A stretch of DNA of 64,000 nt from Caprella mutica (taxonomy: Eukaryota; Arthropoda; Malacostraca; Amphipoda; Caprellidae), in the NCBI GenBank assembly GCA_947561585.1, contig CANNZV010002509.1, forward strand, positions 1 to 64,000. The letters run 5' to 3'. The translations under genes and the position numbers were made by a program. How positions within the stretch are numbered: the stretch's first letter is position 1; each line of letters starts with the position of its first letter. The notes beneath the pieces were generated by a model. The model made no database searches. It was given only the letters and a program-made list of their open reading frames with translations, and had not been told where the DNA came from. Below, in pieces: positions 10,449 to 22,292 of this stretch.

Positions 10449-11570
10449 AATTCTTAATAAATAATGATTTTTGTGTATTATGTTTTCTATAATATTTTTT
10501 CAATTATCTGTACTAGAATTTTCATTAGTAATATTACATTATGATTATTCTAACTAATATAAGTTTATGTAATTGTCGTAGATTTAGAAGATAGATGACT
10601 GATCTTAAAATTGCAGGGGAAGAGATTCCTAGTTAAATTAATTATGAATTTATTAGAAAAATTAAGATCACTCATATATCTTTTTAGTTTAATTTAGGAT
10701 TTTATTATAAGTTTAGGTAGATTATATAACAAAATACTTTTGAATAATATTAACATCTTAATTAATTTTCACCATAACAACATATTATCCTATGTATAAA
10801 TGTGTAACGTACAATGAATGAGATGAATGTAAAAGAATGTATGGAATAGGATAAAACTAACCAACTTAACAAAGATATATAACTGTGATAAAACTTCACG
10901 AACAATCATGTCAATTGTATTTTGTTTTTGTATTTTAAGTTTGGGTATTTTTGGTTTTAATATAAGATTTTCTAGATATATTTGTGAAAGGGATTAGTTA
11001 AAGCATTTTTGTATAAAATTGAAGTACCTTCAATTTTTCTTGTAGAGGGGGAAGATATGTAGCATTCTGAATTAGCTAAAAATATATTAGAAACTCATAG
11101 ATCTAAAATAAGTCTTAAAGTAATAAAATGTGTCTAGCTGTCTATAGAGTCAAGGTATCTTTCCCACGAAGTAATAAAAGATTTAATGAGGTGTAAGGAC
11201 AGCTTAGAAATACTTGTAAGAATAAAGGATATATTTTCTATGTAAGGTAATAATTGGTTTACAACTCATGTGGTTTGAGCAACCAAGTTATGGACGGGGT
11301 CTTAGCTCATTAGTGGTTTCCGGTTAAGATGCTTAGAGGTATATAAAGGCAAGGAATTATGTAACTGGGGTTAGTAGTTAGTTGGTGGAGTTAGTTGTTG
11401 TCAGTCAGTAAGAGTCAGTACTTACAGTAAGGAACTCATCTCTACCATATTCCTCATTTGTGTCATCTCTAACTGTAATGAAATGCTGTATTCAAGTTGA
11501 TAAATATACATCCCTTACGAGAGCTTGAATACTACCTTCATTGAACCCAAGCACAATCCTATACGCATCA
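10449..11570 (+). mobile_element. 3' fragment of an LTR retrotransposon (same family as 55493-60014)
   Basis: Sequence from about 10449 matches the complement of 55493-56632. A polypurine tract (TAGAGGGGGAAGATA, from 11042) is followed by an LTR at 11058-11570 that starts TGTAGCATTC and ends ATACGCATCA. The internal region is cut at about 10449 and no upstream LTR is present, so this is a truncated relic. No coding sequence is visible. A duplication at its right end cannot be checked because the left end is lost. Confidence 0.8.
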
Positions 11571-11659
11571 CAAACAATAATATGGTCACTAAAGAATATA
11601 TTTACATTACCTGTTATTGGTAACTACGAATTGTATCTAGAACACAATATATTGTCACC

Positions 11660-11695
11660 TCGCTACCTCGTTGCAAGAGTGTCGTAACTCCAAAT
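11660..11695 (+). repeat. 36-bp motif, inverted partner at 27032-27067
   Basis: Starts TCGCTACCTCGTTGCAAGAG and continues TGTCGTAACTCCAAAT. The inverted copy at 27032-27067 differs at one base. The homology stops abruptly at both edges, as terminal inverted repeats do. It lies about 520 bp beyond the stop codon of the minus-strand transposase-like gene and could be that element's terminus. No target duplication is obvious. Confidence 0.6.
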
Positions 11696-12213
11696 ACGTG
11701 ATTTTTCAGGAGAAGGATTTTAAAGTTTGTAAGTCTCATAAAATAAATAATTTCAATCAAAGAAACAGAACTTAACATCTTGATTATGTGAATAGCTCTC
11801 CTCTTGAATGCTAAATAAAGAAAATTAACAAATTTAAAGTTGAAATTTATTTTAATGCACTTTTTATATTTATCTTTTGACTTACGACGCTTTATCAACA
11901 AAAATGAAAAATTATGTGTGTTGTAACTCATTTTAAGTCTTTCTAACTACAAAAAAACTTCAAATCTGTAAATAGCAGTTTATTTGAAAATACATAAATC
12001 CATATAAAACAAACATAATCCACCTTTTTGATAACAAAAGATTCACAAATAAACTAAACTATAATCAAAACAAATTTTAACAATTATTTCTTTGAAATGA
12101 AATTCATAACAGAAACAAGAAAAACTATTTATCTTTTCAATTTCAAGAAAAATCCGTTGTTAATACTAAGTCTACATAGAGAGGAAACTAAGAATTGATA
12201 AATCTATGCATTA

Positions 12214-15004
12214 TCAATTAATAATATTTTCAAAAAAATTAGAATACGGACGAGGGATAACGCCCTTCTCACACAGTTCTTTCAGATCTTTCTTTTTGTT
12301 TTCGCTTAGGGAAATTCTTTCTGAATAGCACTGCAGAAGATCTGTCACAATTTTTGGTTTCTTTAACAATTGGATCTTTTTGAATTCATCACTGTATGAG
12401 TATTTGATAGAAACGGAAGTTGGACTTTGTTTTTCAAATTTCAAAACTTTTGTTTCACTCAACTTTAAGTCTTTAATATTGATTGCTCCCATTTGTGTTA
12501 TAATACCCTTAACACTTTTAAAGTCATCATACTGCATTTCCCTCACATTGAACGGTCGCCCTGTTTTCTTTGCTGAGCGAATAGCAGTGACAAGGGTTTC
12601 TGGAACGAATATTGGACCCCCTTTTTTCAGTCTCTTTACTTGTCTCTCAATCAGAGAATGAGCAGAGTCACCCTCATTCTGAGTGTGGCCTTTGATTAAG
12701 AATTTATGAGTGATTGAGTCTACGGGAAAATTTGTGACGGCATATAAATACAATGCAAGCATGAATTTGTTTTTTTGTTGTCCAGCGCAGTTATCAGAGT
12801 AGAAAATTATCTCTATGTTGTCTTTTCCTTTATTCTTATCACATAGACTTTTTATGTAATTGAGGACGCAAGTGCCTATTTCATTGACACCTCTGTTACC
12901 ATTTGTTTCATCCCAAACAAAACAGTCTCAAAGATTCTTCTTGATATCATAAATAGAGAAATTTAGGACATTCAACTTCGATTTGTAATACAACGTAGAT
13001 ACGTCTCCTTGTGGTAGTTGCATAACTGCTTGAAGATCGTAAACAGCTACTATAGCGTCTCCTTCAGCCTTATCTCGATTTTTTTCTATCCTTGAAAGCT
13101 GCTTTTCTGTTTGATGCATGTCATACTTTTCTTTCAATTTATCTTTGGCTTCTCCCTCTGAATTTTTGAACATCACACACTCGTCACATTGGTCTTTCTT
13201 TGGTGTAAAAAAAGAAATGTTGAAATCACTAACAAAAATATTGTGGAACATGGTATAATTCGCATAGGGTTTATTCTTTTCTTCACATTCCTGGATATAA
13301 TCCCTATGAATGTCTGCCAGGCTTCGAGATCCACAAATGTATGTCCTAGCAGTTCTAGCTCTTGTGTAGTGGCTTTCGATTCTAGGAATGGAGTCTATGT
13401 GAGTTCTAACTCCTTCTTTAATAAGAGGATCGATTGTAGGTTGATTTCCATGTTTTCCCCTTCTATCTCCTTCTAACATTATCTTTGCTAATTTGCCCTG
13501 CTTTACCATCGCTGTTCTGGTAACCCTATCATTTATGTCTAGAGTATTAAGGAAAAAAGTTTTGCAGACTCTTGTTAAAGCATCATCAACTGGAAAGGAA
13601 TAAGAAATGTTATTTCCTCTAGGTCCACGCTTTCTGTCTTCCCTTATATATCTGTAGGTTGGCTTGATCTCATTCATACATTTAATGAGGAATTGTCTCT
13701 GAAGATCAACATTCCCTAAGCTCCAGTATGATTAAAAAATATGAGCTCTTTGGTCATGAGAAATTTTCTCTGTACACTTCATCCTGCAAGTTTCTTTGCA
13801 TGCAGGTTTTATTTTCCGGGCCTCTCTCTGTTTTTTATTAATGCCACATGTTTCATAAGAAAGTCCCATATTTCTTCGTTTTTTATTCACATTCCTTTTC
13901 CACTCAGCCGGCTTCAGTTTTCTTTTCTTCGTCTTTTTGGGGCTATCAAACTCTCCGGTAGTAGTGATTTCTACATCATTTGTCCCAATTTCTTCGTTAT
14001 CGTTTTGTAATCCATTTGGTCGCACATCTTCACTTAATCCTTCAAAAATCCATCTCAAATGATTAGGTTCACCATCCGATTGCTCCTCGTCACTAATGTC
14101 CCCTTCAGCATTACGATCTGGGACATAGTCCTTATCCTTGCACGAATCATCACTACAGACGCTGTGATCTCTGTTTTCTTTTTCTTCGTCGGATGAATCA
14201 CTTGATGAACTACTGGAAGACGAACTACTGGAAGATGAACTACTAGAAGATGAACTACTGGAAGATGATCCTGTTGAATGCGAACGTTCTGAAAATGATT
14301 TACGACAATAATTTTAGAGAGTAGTTACTCACTGTAACTACTATAGACACAAAGTCTATATATTATTTAGTAAGACTTCCACTAACATGTCCCTCTATAG
14401 AAAAAAATACTGTTTCCGCTACAATGCTCGATTGTAGCGTTAAAATATGATTTACAATAAGATATTTTGTCTACTATTTGTTTCATCATTGCTAACAATG
14501 TGATTCAAATAACGTGATTAAAACAAACTTGAGCTAATAAAATTTGAAAACTACCTAAGCAGTTATTTCTAATTGAAATTACTCACCTAAGGTTTTACCT
14601 GTTTGTGCCATCTCATTTTCGCCATCGTTACGTGTGACTGAAGATAAATCAGAATTTGATAAATGTTCATCTGTCTCTTCATTGGTTTCTGTAGAAAACA
14701 AGATGTATATAAAAAAATATGCTAGGTAGCATGTTTGATATTCGAAATTAAATTAGCTATTTCCTAAATGTTTTAGTTCTACTATGTAAATTTTAAGTAT
14801 TGAATATTTTTGCCTCAAACAGATAATATTCGAAAAATAACACAGTTACTCCCTAACGCATTTCTGTATTAGCTACCTGTAGAAAATGATCAATTCTAGG
14901 AGCAACTTTTCAATTTTTTACTGACCTGACACGAATGTGGTTTTCTCCGTAGGCTGTTTCATATTCTCCAATGCCAATAGCACTATTTTTTTTCCACGAG
15001 ACAT
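12214..15004 (-). pseudogene. DUF7869-like transposase-type gene, three exons, two in-frame stops
   Basis: Minus-strand exons 15004-14926, 14688-14587 and 14288-12214 join in phase 1 each time, giving a product of about 750 residues. It starts MSRGKKIVLLAL, has an acidic linker with a run of about 20 serines coded by a 15-bp repeat (14206-14280), then a basic segment, then the conserved region: HIDSIPRIESHYTRA, TPKKDQCDECVMF, AVYDLQAV, FYSDNCAGQQKNKF and HKFLIKGHTQNEGDSAHS. Aspartates in YDLQ and YSDN and the glutamate in QNEGD could be a DDE-type triad (inference). The family is multi-copy in arthropod genomes; the DUF number is from memory. TAA at 13734-13732 and TGA at 12930-12928 interrupt an otherwise intact frame. 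An alternative donor 15 bp earlier in exon 2 is also in phase. Confidence 0.75.
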
Positions 15005-16373
15005 TATGAACTATAGCTAAAAATATCATATTAGGTAAGAATAAACTCTGAAAGCAATGTTGTAATTGAGAAAGACAGTAAAGTTTTGTAGATAAACTGA
15101 CGTAAGTTACGTTACAACAAGGTAAATTCCGATGGTATTACTACTGTATTCTGCAAGACTGTTGTAACTAAGCTTATTACATAACTTTAACAAATAAAAC
15201 ATCAAAAGTTTTGTAGTAATACAGACGCAATTCATAATACAACAATTTTTTTAATTCATTTTTTGTTGAAGAAAGTCACAATTCGATTCACCACACACCT
15301 TTCCATTAACATTTTTGAACAAAAAGGTCGCAAATTGATTTAACAAAGCAGAACCTTATTAATATTATTCATGTTTTTCTGCAAGAAAGTCGTAACAATA
15401 ATTAGAACAACAAGTTATGACAAAATATCAAATTTTGGTGGAATTGAACAACACGGTTGATATCTTTCTTAAAATTGTAAATTTTGATACAACACCTTAT
15501 ATTTTTCGAAAGTAGAGAAAAAAAGCAAATCAATGGTATATTTTGTTTACCTCTCAGCATTAATGCGAAAATTTTAATTGGTTTGAAATGTGCGCTATTC
15601 CACCAAATACATTATCATGGATATCTCTTCAAGTGGATAAGCTACTGAAAAACGAAAAAAGAGGCAGGTAGACAGGTGGAAAATGTTTCATTTTGACCGT
15701 GCAACATTGTAGAAATCAATTAATTTCATTTGCAACATGTTCGGAAATCATTTTCCATTTTATTTCAAAAATTCAACCTGGGTCATAAGGAGCGTGTCAG
15801 ACAGCTCGAGAGCTGTTTCACTGATTTACCGATTCTTGAAAAAAGTGAATTATTCAATTATGCGGAGGCCAATTGTGGCAAATGATAATTAATATGGTAG
15901 TTCTATTCTTATGAAGTATTTTCCAAAAGGTTTCTGCAATATTTAAACTGGATTAATTAACTTTAAGATCATTTTTCTCCATATCAGAATCTTGCCAAGA
16001 ATATTTTGTGGAATTTTGAGACTAAAATATATTTAAATAAATTTCCATCAGAAGAATCACTTCAAAATTCTTACAAAAACTATTTACACAACTGACATTC
16101 AATTTAAATTTCAAGTATGTCATTATTCTTCATACTTATGTACAGAATATCAAATAATTCAGGAATTGTATTTCATCGGAATTTGTGTTGGCGTGTCAAA
16201 GATAATTCTGTGTGATACAATTCGATTATCACTTGATATTTCGGTTATAAGACAGATAAAATTGAGATTCTTCTAATCTTTCGAAAGCTTATTACATGTA
16301 CGTTAGTTTTGTATTAAAAAATTACTTAATATCTTGCAATTAGTCCGTTCAATTTAATCTATATCGCGAAATT
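15005..16373. other. 5' flank of the transposase-like gene with subterminal-type motifs
   Basis: No exon was found upstream of the ATG at 15004. Degenerate copies of GCAAGA-x-T/AGT-C/T-GTAAC occur in the same orientation as the 11660 motif, at about 15151 and 15401, with weaker ones near 15270 and 15325. These may be subterminal binding repeats of the same element. The remainder is AT-rich and unassigned. Confidence 0.35.
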
Positions 16374-16903
16374 CCACGAAATACTAAAGTAAATATGCCA
16401 GTGTGTGTTGCAATATCAAAATGGAGTTTGTTGCTTAACTCAAGTATTTGGTGGAATTTCATGATGAAAGTTTCTTTAATTATTTAAATAAGAATAGATT
16501 GACTAAAATCTTATCACGAGATTATCACTGGTAAAAAAAACTTCACTTCATTTTAAGCACATCAGCCAAAATAGATCCAATGTCAAGATATCAAATTTTC
16601 AAGTAACTGTATTTAAACAAATGGAATAGATCGATACCCACAAATTTTCATGAAATCTTAATCCTGAATTACTTGATATCATCATTTTGAAATGACTGAA
16701 ATCGAATTGCTGAGAATGATGTGAAAGTATATATCACCAATGATATAACTCAATTAAAATTCAAGTTACTTCATTCAAATTGAATCGATCATAAGAGTTT
16801 TTGGTATGAAATTCCACGAAATACTTAAATAAAGCAACAACCTTAATTTTGATATTGCGACACACACTGGCATATTTACTTTGGTATTTAGCGGAATTTC
16901 ACG
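16374..16903. mobile_element. Pair of about 97-bp MITEs in inverted orientation
   Basis: Copy 1 is at about 16374-16470 and copy 2 at about 16806-16903, in opposite orientation. Each is bounded by GAAATTCCACGAAATACT and an imperfect complement, and they share the core TAAATATGCCAGTGTGTGT. Single AAATTCCACCAAATAC-like ends also occur near 15595 and 26685. No coding capacity; DNA-transposon-derived miniature elements of unknown superfamily. Confidence 0.7.
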
Positions 16904-16996
16904 ATTCAAATCATATAACACATAATAAGATATATTACAAATAAGGGTGTACGTGGTTTTTATCATAGAATGAGTCTCCTCAAACACATATATCAA

Positions 16997-17940
16997 TTTA
17001 TCATAAATATTTGGGTGTAAATCGTTCTACAGTGAGTAAATTAGAAATTGTATTTCATCGAATTATTACGTATATTGAGGGGTCAATTAACTACTGTCGA
17101 ACTCTCATAGTTTTATTGATCTAGAATGCTTAAAAAGTATTAAAACCTTCAATTTTAATTCAAACTAAACTATCTATTCGTTTTTTAATGATATCGGCAC
17201 ATGTGAAATTCATATAACCTAGCTACTATCCTAATGTTATTCAAATATCAATAAGTTTCAAATCAAGATATTGTGGAATCTAATTAATATATTCTATTAC
17301 ATCAAGACATTTATTGAAGATTCTTCAAAAAAAATTAAACCTGGTGCATCATTGGAAAGATCATCAGACACGATATTGCCATGATTTTCCTCATATATTG
17401 ATTTATGATCTAAATTAATTTATAGCCGAAATAAAATGCTCGAAGTTTTCCGCAAATTAGATATTTTGGCTAACCGGCTTCACTAACAACCGCCAGATTT
17501 GAAGTAAAACTTAGAACTCTCTGTGTTTTTCACTGGAGCTAGGTACACAAGTTTCCACGTCACTAGTTAAGATATGAATTTAGTTCGTCTATAAAAATAT
17601 TTCAGTGAAGGTTAAGATTAGATGATAGGGTAAAGAGTCAGTAACCGCATGCTTATTTTTTTATTAACTACCTAGCTACCGCTTAAATTAAAATAACTTT
17701 TAATCCAGACTGCAAGTCTGCAGGGATTAGGGAATAGTTAAGTGTTCTCCTAGAAATCCTCTATTTTGACTTCTGTTCTCAGTAAAATACATGTGGATAT
17801 AAGAAGAAATTAAGGACTGTCCTCACAAGAGAAGAAGAGATGCTAAATTTTGTTATTTATATGTCCACTCTGCAGTCTGCAAGACTGCACAGTGACAAAA
17901 CTGACAATGTGTGGCTCTCAGCAGCAGATTCAAAACTTCC
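16997..17940. other. Unassigned AT-rich stretch
   Basis: No gene or bounded element could be supported. The first CAGTCTGCA-type motifs of the foldback cluster to the right begin at about 17707. Confidence 0.35.
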
Positions 17941-20680
17941 TCAGCTAAATTAATGGTAACATAGGAATTAATTCAAAAACTCCCTCACGGCCTCGCCCAA
18001 GTTAATGGTAACATTACTTATTTACTAACATTGTAACATAGGAACCCAGTCTGCACCAGTTTGTATTTCATGGTAAATTTTTCCCCCTTTGAAGATAGTA
18101 TTCTAGCAAAGTTGGTGGAATTTTGCCTATTTATTCCTATGTTACCATTAATTTTCGGTGGGAAAATTGAGAAAATGCTGGTGGATCAGCCCTATGTTTC
18201 AAAGTATGGCCAAAGTCGCCAATATATTGGAGACTTTGGAGAGCCAAAAATTCAATAATAATATGTCACTGGCGACTTTGGAGAGGTGAAATGAGTTATG
18301 AAACATTTAAATAACTAGTAAATCACCCAAGTAAAATTGTATGTCTCACAGTCTCATAAACTCACCATTTGTCTCTCCAGCTCTCTCCAAAATTCAACAA
18401 ATTCTCTCCAAAATGATCAAATTATCATTAAATCTCTCCAAAATAACATTGTAGCATAGGAGAAAAATAGAAAAAACTCGCCATTTGCAATTGAAGGGCT
18501 CAAAATAACTGTCACAAACTCGCCATTAAAATGGCGAGTTTGGACATGCTTTATTACTTGGTAAATCACTCATTAAATAGATTAAAAGGATGCACATGCA
18601 TCAGACTAAGTATAATGGTACTTACAAATTAAAAATCTTCACATTGGAGCCTATTTTCTTGTTTTAAATATCTTAAATGTGGCGACCTGGACTCTGAAAT
18701 CTTGGAGACCATTTCTTTTTCTCACTATATTGGCGACTTTTCTGCCATACTCTGAAACATGGGATCAGCCAAATTATTGTATTATTATGGTGGATTTTTT
18801 CAGCTTTTTGAAAAAGTCAGTGGGTTTCAGTGCACCAAATACAGACTGGAGTCTACTGTCTGCAAAGTGTGGCATTACTGGCATATGCCATATTAGTCCA
18901 GTCTGCAAGACTGCAAAGTATGCACAATTAGTCTCCAGATATTTTATTTGTAGGGCAATTTCTCTCCAAAGATTTTCAAATTTCTCTCCAAATAGACCAA
19001 AATTTTCTAAAAACTCTCCAATAAATCCAGATTGCAGGAACTGGACGGTTGGACCCTGGTAGTGGTAAACTGTTCTCCAATAAATCCTATAATTTTGCTA
19101 TTAGTATTGTTCTCAGCAAAGTACATCATTACATTTAAACCAGTCTGTATTTCATGGGAAATTCCACTGACATGTCAGTGGAATTTTTTCACCCTTGAGA
19201 AAAATATTCCAGCAAAGTCAGTGGAATTTTTGCTATTTATTCCTATGTTACCATTCATTTTTGGTGGCTAAATTGAGAAAATGCTGGTGGATTAGCCAAA
19301 TTCTTGGTAATATATTGGTGGATTTTTTCAGCTTTTAAAGTTTTTGAAGAAGTCAGTGGGTTTCTGTGCACCAAATACAGACTGGCATGTAAACATAGGA
19401 AGAAATTAAGAATTGTTCGCATAGAAAATGTTAATAATGTCCCATTTTCTGCAAACTGGCAATAAATACATGTAAACATAGGAATTAATTACTAATTTGT
19501 CGCCAGGTATTAGATGAATACTTCAGGAGATCAATTTCTAGGCCTCAATTGTTGCTGGATAAACTTCACAAATTCACCCATCTTTTATTATTAGTCTCCA
19601 AGATTTCAATTTTGAAGACAATTTGTCTCCAAAAATTTTGAAATCTGTCTCCAAAATGACAAAATTTCTCAAAATGTCTCCAATAATAACATGTAAGCAT
19701 AGGAATTAATTAAGAAATAGTCACCAAGATCTTGCTCGACATATTTTCCTTCAAAAAACGTCTCCAAAGATCTTTGGCGACGTGGCCACACTTTTCAGAC
19801 TGGATAGGAACCAGTCTGCAAAGTGTGGCAGTGGCATTAGTCTCCAAGATTTCAATTTTCATAGCAATTTCACCCAATTTGTCACCAAAGATTTTGAAAT
19901 CTGTCTCCAATCCACTTTCCAGTCTGAAAAGCGCGGCCATGCTGCCAAAGATCTTTGGAGACGTTTTTTGAGAGAAAATAGGTCTGAACAAGATCTTGGT
20001 GACCATTTCCTAATTAATTCCTATGTTTACATCATGCCAGTCTGCAAAGTGTGGCATATCAGTCTCTAAGATTTCATTTCTGAGGGCAATTTGTCTCCTA
20101 AGATTTTCAAATCTGTCTCCAAAATGACCATAATTCTCAAAAATGTCTCGAATAATAACATGTAAGCATAGGAATTAGTTAGAAAATAGTCTCCAAGAAG
20201 ATGGCAAGATCTAGCTCAGACATATTTTCCTTCATAAAATGTCTCCAAAGATCTTTGGGGACATTGCCACACTTTTCAGACTGGTTTACATGTAATTTTT
20301 TGAGAAATTTGGTCATTTTGGAGACAGTCACCAGGTAGTAAAGTATGTCCAAACTCGCCAATATGATGGCGAGTTTGTGAGAAGATTTTTGACCTCTCCA
20401 ATTCCAAATGGTGAGGAATATCTAATTTTCTCCTATGCTATAATGTTAATTTGGAAAGAATTTTTGATAATTTGATCAATTTGGAGAGAAATTTAGCTCC
20501 ATTTGGAGAGAGCTGGAGAGATAATTGGTGAGTTTGTGAGCCACACTATTTTACTTGGGAGACAGACTTTAAAATCTTTGAAGACAAATTGACCTCATAA
20601 ATGAAATCTTGGAGATTGATATGCCACACTTTGCAAACTCGTGGCATACCAGTGTCCAAGATTTCATTTATGAGGAAGAT
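17941..20680. repeat. Nested foldback repeat cluster
   Basis: Short blocks recur many times in both orientations: CATAGGAATTAATT (17961, 19477, 19698, 20167 and complements), CAGTCTGCAAAGTGTGGCAT, GTCTCCAAAGATCTTTGG, CTGGTGGATTAGCC and AAACTCGCC/GGCGAGTTT. The clearest unit is an inverted repeat at 19693-20029 with arms of about 100 bp; a third arm copy is at 20160-20283. A 13-bp hairpin CAAACTCGCCAT/ATGGCGAGTTTG is at about 18509-18540. Open frames inside are by-products of the repeats. Probably layered insertions of one foldback family. Confidence 0.7.
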
Positions 20681-21051
20681 TTTGAATAACTCAATATGCT
20701 GCCTTTCATTTATCTTGAGATTGAATTTTGTTTAATTTTTATGTTAAGATTAAATTCGTCGAATGACATTTTGAGTTTATACCTATATTTCCATTAATTT
20801 TGCCACGTGAGGTTTTGAATTAATTCTTATGTTCCTATTAATTATGCTAAGGGAGATTCTGAATTTGTAGTGGAGACACTGAAGGAGAATTATCTCAATT
20901 TGAAATCTGTTAGATTCACATAACACACTATGCTATAGGTTCAAATGTCTAATATTCGTATTAGATCTGTGTCAGTGAATCTTGGAAGAATGTTCCACAC
21001 TCTGCAAGTTGGATATAGTCAACATTTTAATTTGGTAGCTCAGCTCTTAAG

Positions 21052-21214
21052 TGCCTGGGTACACTGAGCGATTAAACATGCGAGCTGGCCTTACGAGTTA
21101 CCCATTTATGCCCAGTGTTGCATAAACACACGACAAGTAAACACGAAATGGGTATACATGAGTTAACTCGCAATATCAGCTCGCACGTTTACTTGCACTG
21201 TGTAACTAGGCCCT
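21052..21214. mobile_element. Small palindromic MITE
   Basis: About 38-bp imperfect terminal inverted repeats: TGCCTGGGTACACTGAGCGA at the left, with the complement of GGGCCTAGTTACACAGTGCA at the right, both running into CGAGCTG. The interior also folds (CGAGTTACCCATTT against AAATGGG...TTAACTCG). The TIR style resembles hAT-type elements, but no clear 8-bp duplication was found. Confidence 0.65.
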
Positions 21215-21965
21215 AGTAGTGATTGTCTATGATGAAAGCACAATCTATTTTATTCAAATCTCTGCATCATGTTTCTCATTCTTCCACTCCTGAAATTAAA
21301 AATGCAATTATATTATTAGCTAATAGTGATAAGTATCATTGTTTGAGCACTAACTTTTTATATTCATTCCAATACAGACATGAAATTTAGCAGACAAATC
21401 TAGACTTTACAAATATTAACATAAAGAACCTGGATGCTAATAATCCGAGACTGGAGGTATTGTGTAATCATACAAGAAAAATTCCCAGGTAAAGTGTGTT
21501 TGCTAATGTGGTAGATATCGAGGATATGAATATTCATTTCCTCATTTTATTTACTTAAAAATGTATTTTTCAGATAGGGATAATCTCTGATGATTTCTCA
21601 ATAATGCTTAGTCATATAATAGTAACTTCCGGTTTTGGTTAAAATGAAACCATTTTTACATTTTATATTATGCTAAATCTGGTGATTTATAGAAACAATT
21701 AAAGATATAAATTATTTCCCCATTTTATAATTGCTACCTACTTTCATTATGATTATTTTGCATCTGAGAAAATCAATTTTATTAGTTTACAATAAGTTTT
21801 ATCTTGCATTATGGTACCAATTTATTGAACATATATTTCTTCAATACTCTGTAGCTACATGATGTAGATGATTGATAAGTCAGTATACTTTTGAGTTTGA
21901 TGTAAACTAGCTAATTCACACGCTGAAGCTCTTACAGTTGTGATAACTAGAGTTGTTTATCTCAG

Positions 21966-22075
21966 ATGTGTGGCAGGGGTAAAAAACGAAATATGAAGAC
22001 AATCAAATCTTCAGGTCAAGAGCCTCAAGTTAAAAAAAAAAAATTCAAAGAAAACAAATGGACCAATATTCTTTG
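21966..22075 (+). pseudogene. Duplicated first exon of the zinc-finger gene
   Basis: A CTCAG acceptor directly precedes ATGTGTGGCAGGGGTAAAAA, which encodes MCGRGKKRNMKT. This is clearly related to the MCGIAKRRNLNT start at 22293, which also sits directly after a TTTCAG. The copy soon hits an A-run and a stop and has no minisatellite. It may be a dead tandem copy of the 5' exon or an alternative first exon. Confidence 0.5.
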
Positions 22076-22292
22076 AAAGTTCTTGTCTGGTCACAGCCAT
22101 TGAGAGAAGTGAAACACCATGATGCTATCAATATGAGAGTAAAGATATTGTTTTACTGTTAGCTACAAGCTTACCTTGTGGATGTAGAAAAGTTGAGATA
22201 ATTTTAAATTTTATGCAATCTAATTCAAATATAGAAATTGACTACAGTTTTAATTTCAGATTTGTGAAAATTTAAAACTATTTTAATTTCAG

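Noticed and set aside
14206..14285. Serine run as a separate low-complexity gene
   Set aside because: It is in frame with, and inside, exon 3 of the transposase-like gene.
19710..20069. ORFs of 79-98 codons on both strands
   Set aside because: They mirror each other across an inverted repeat and show no domain; by-products of the foldback structure.
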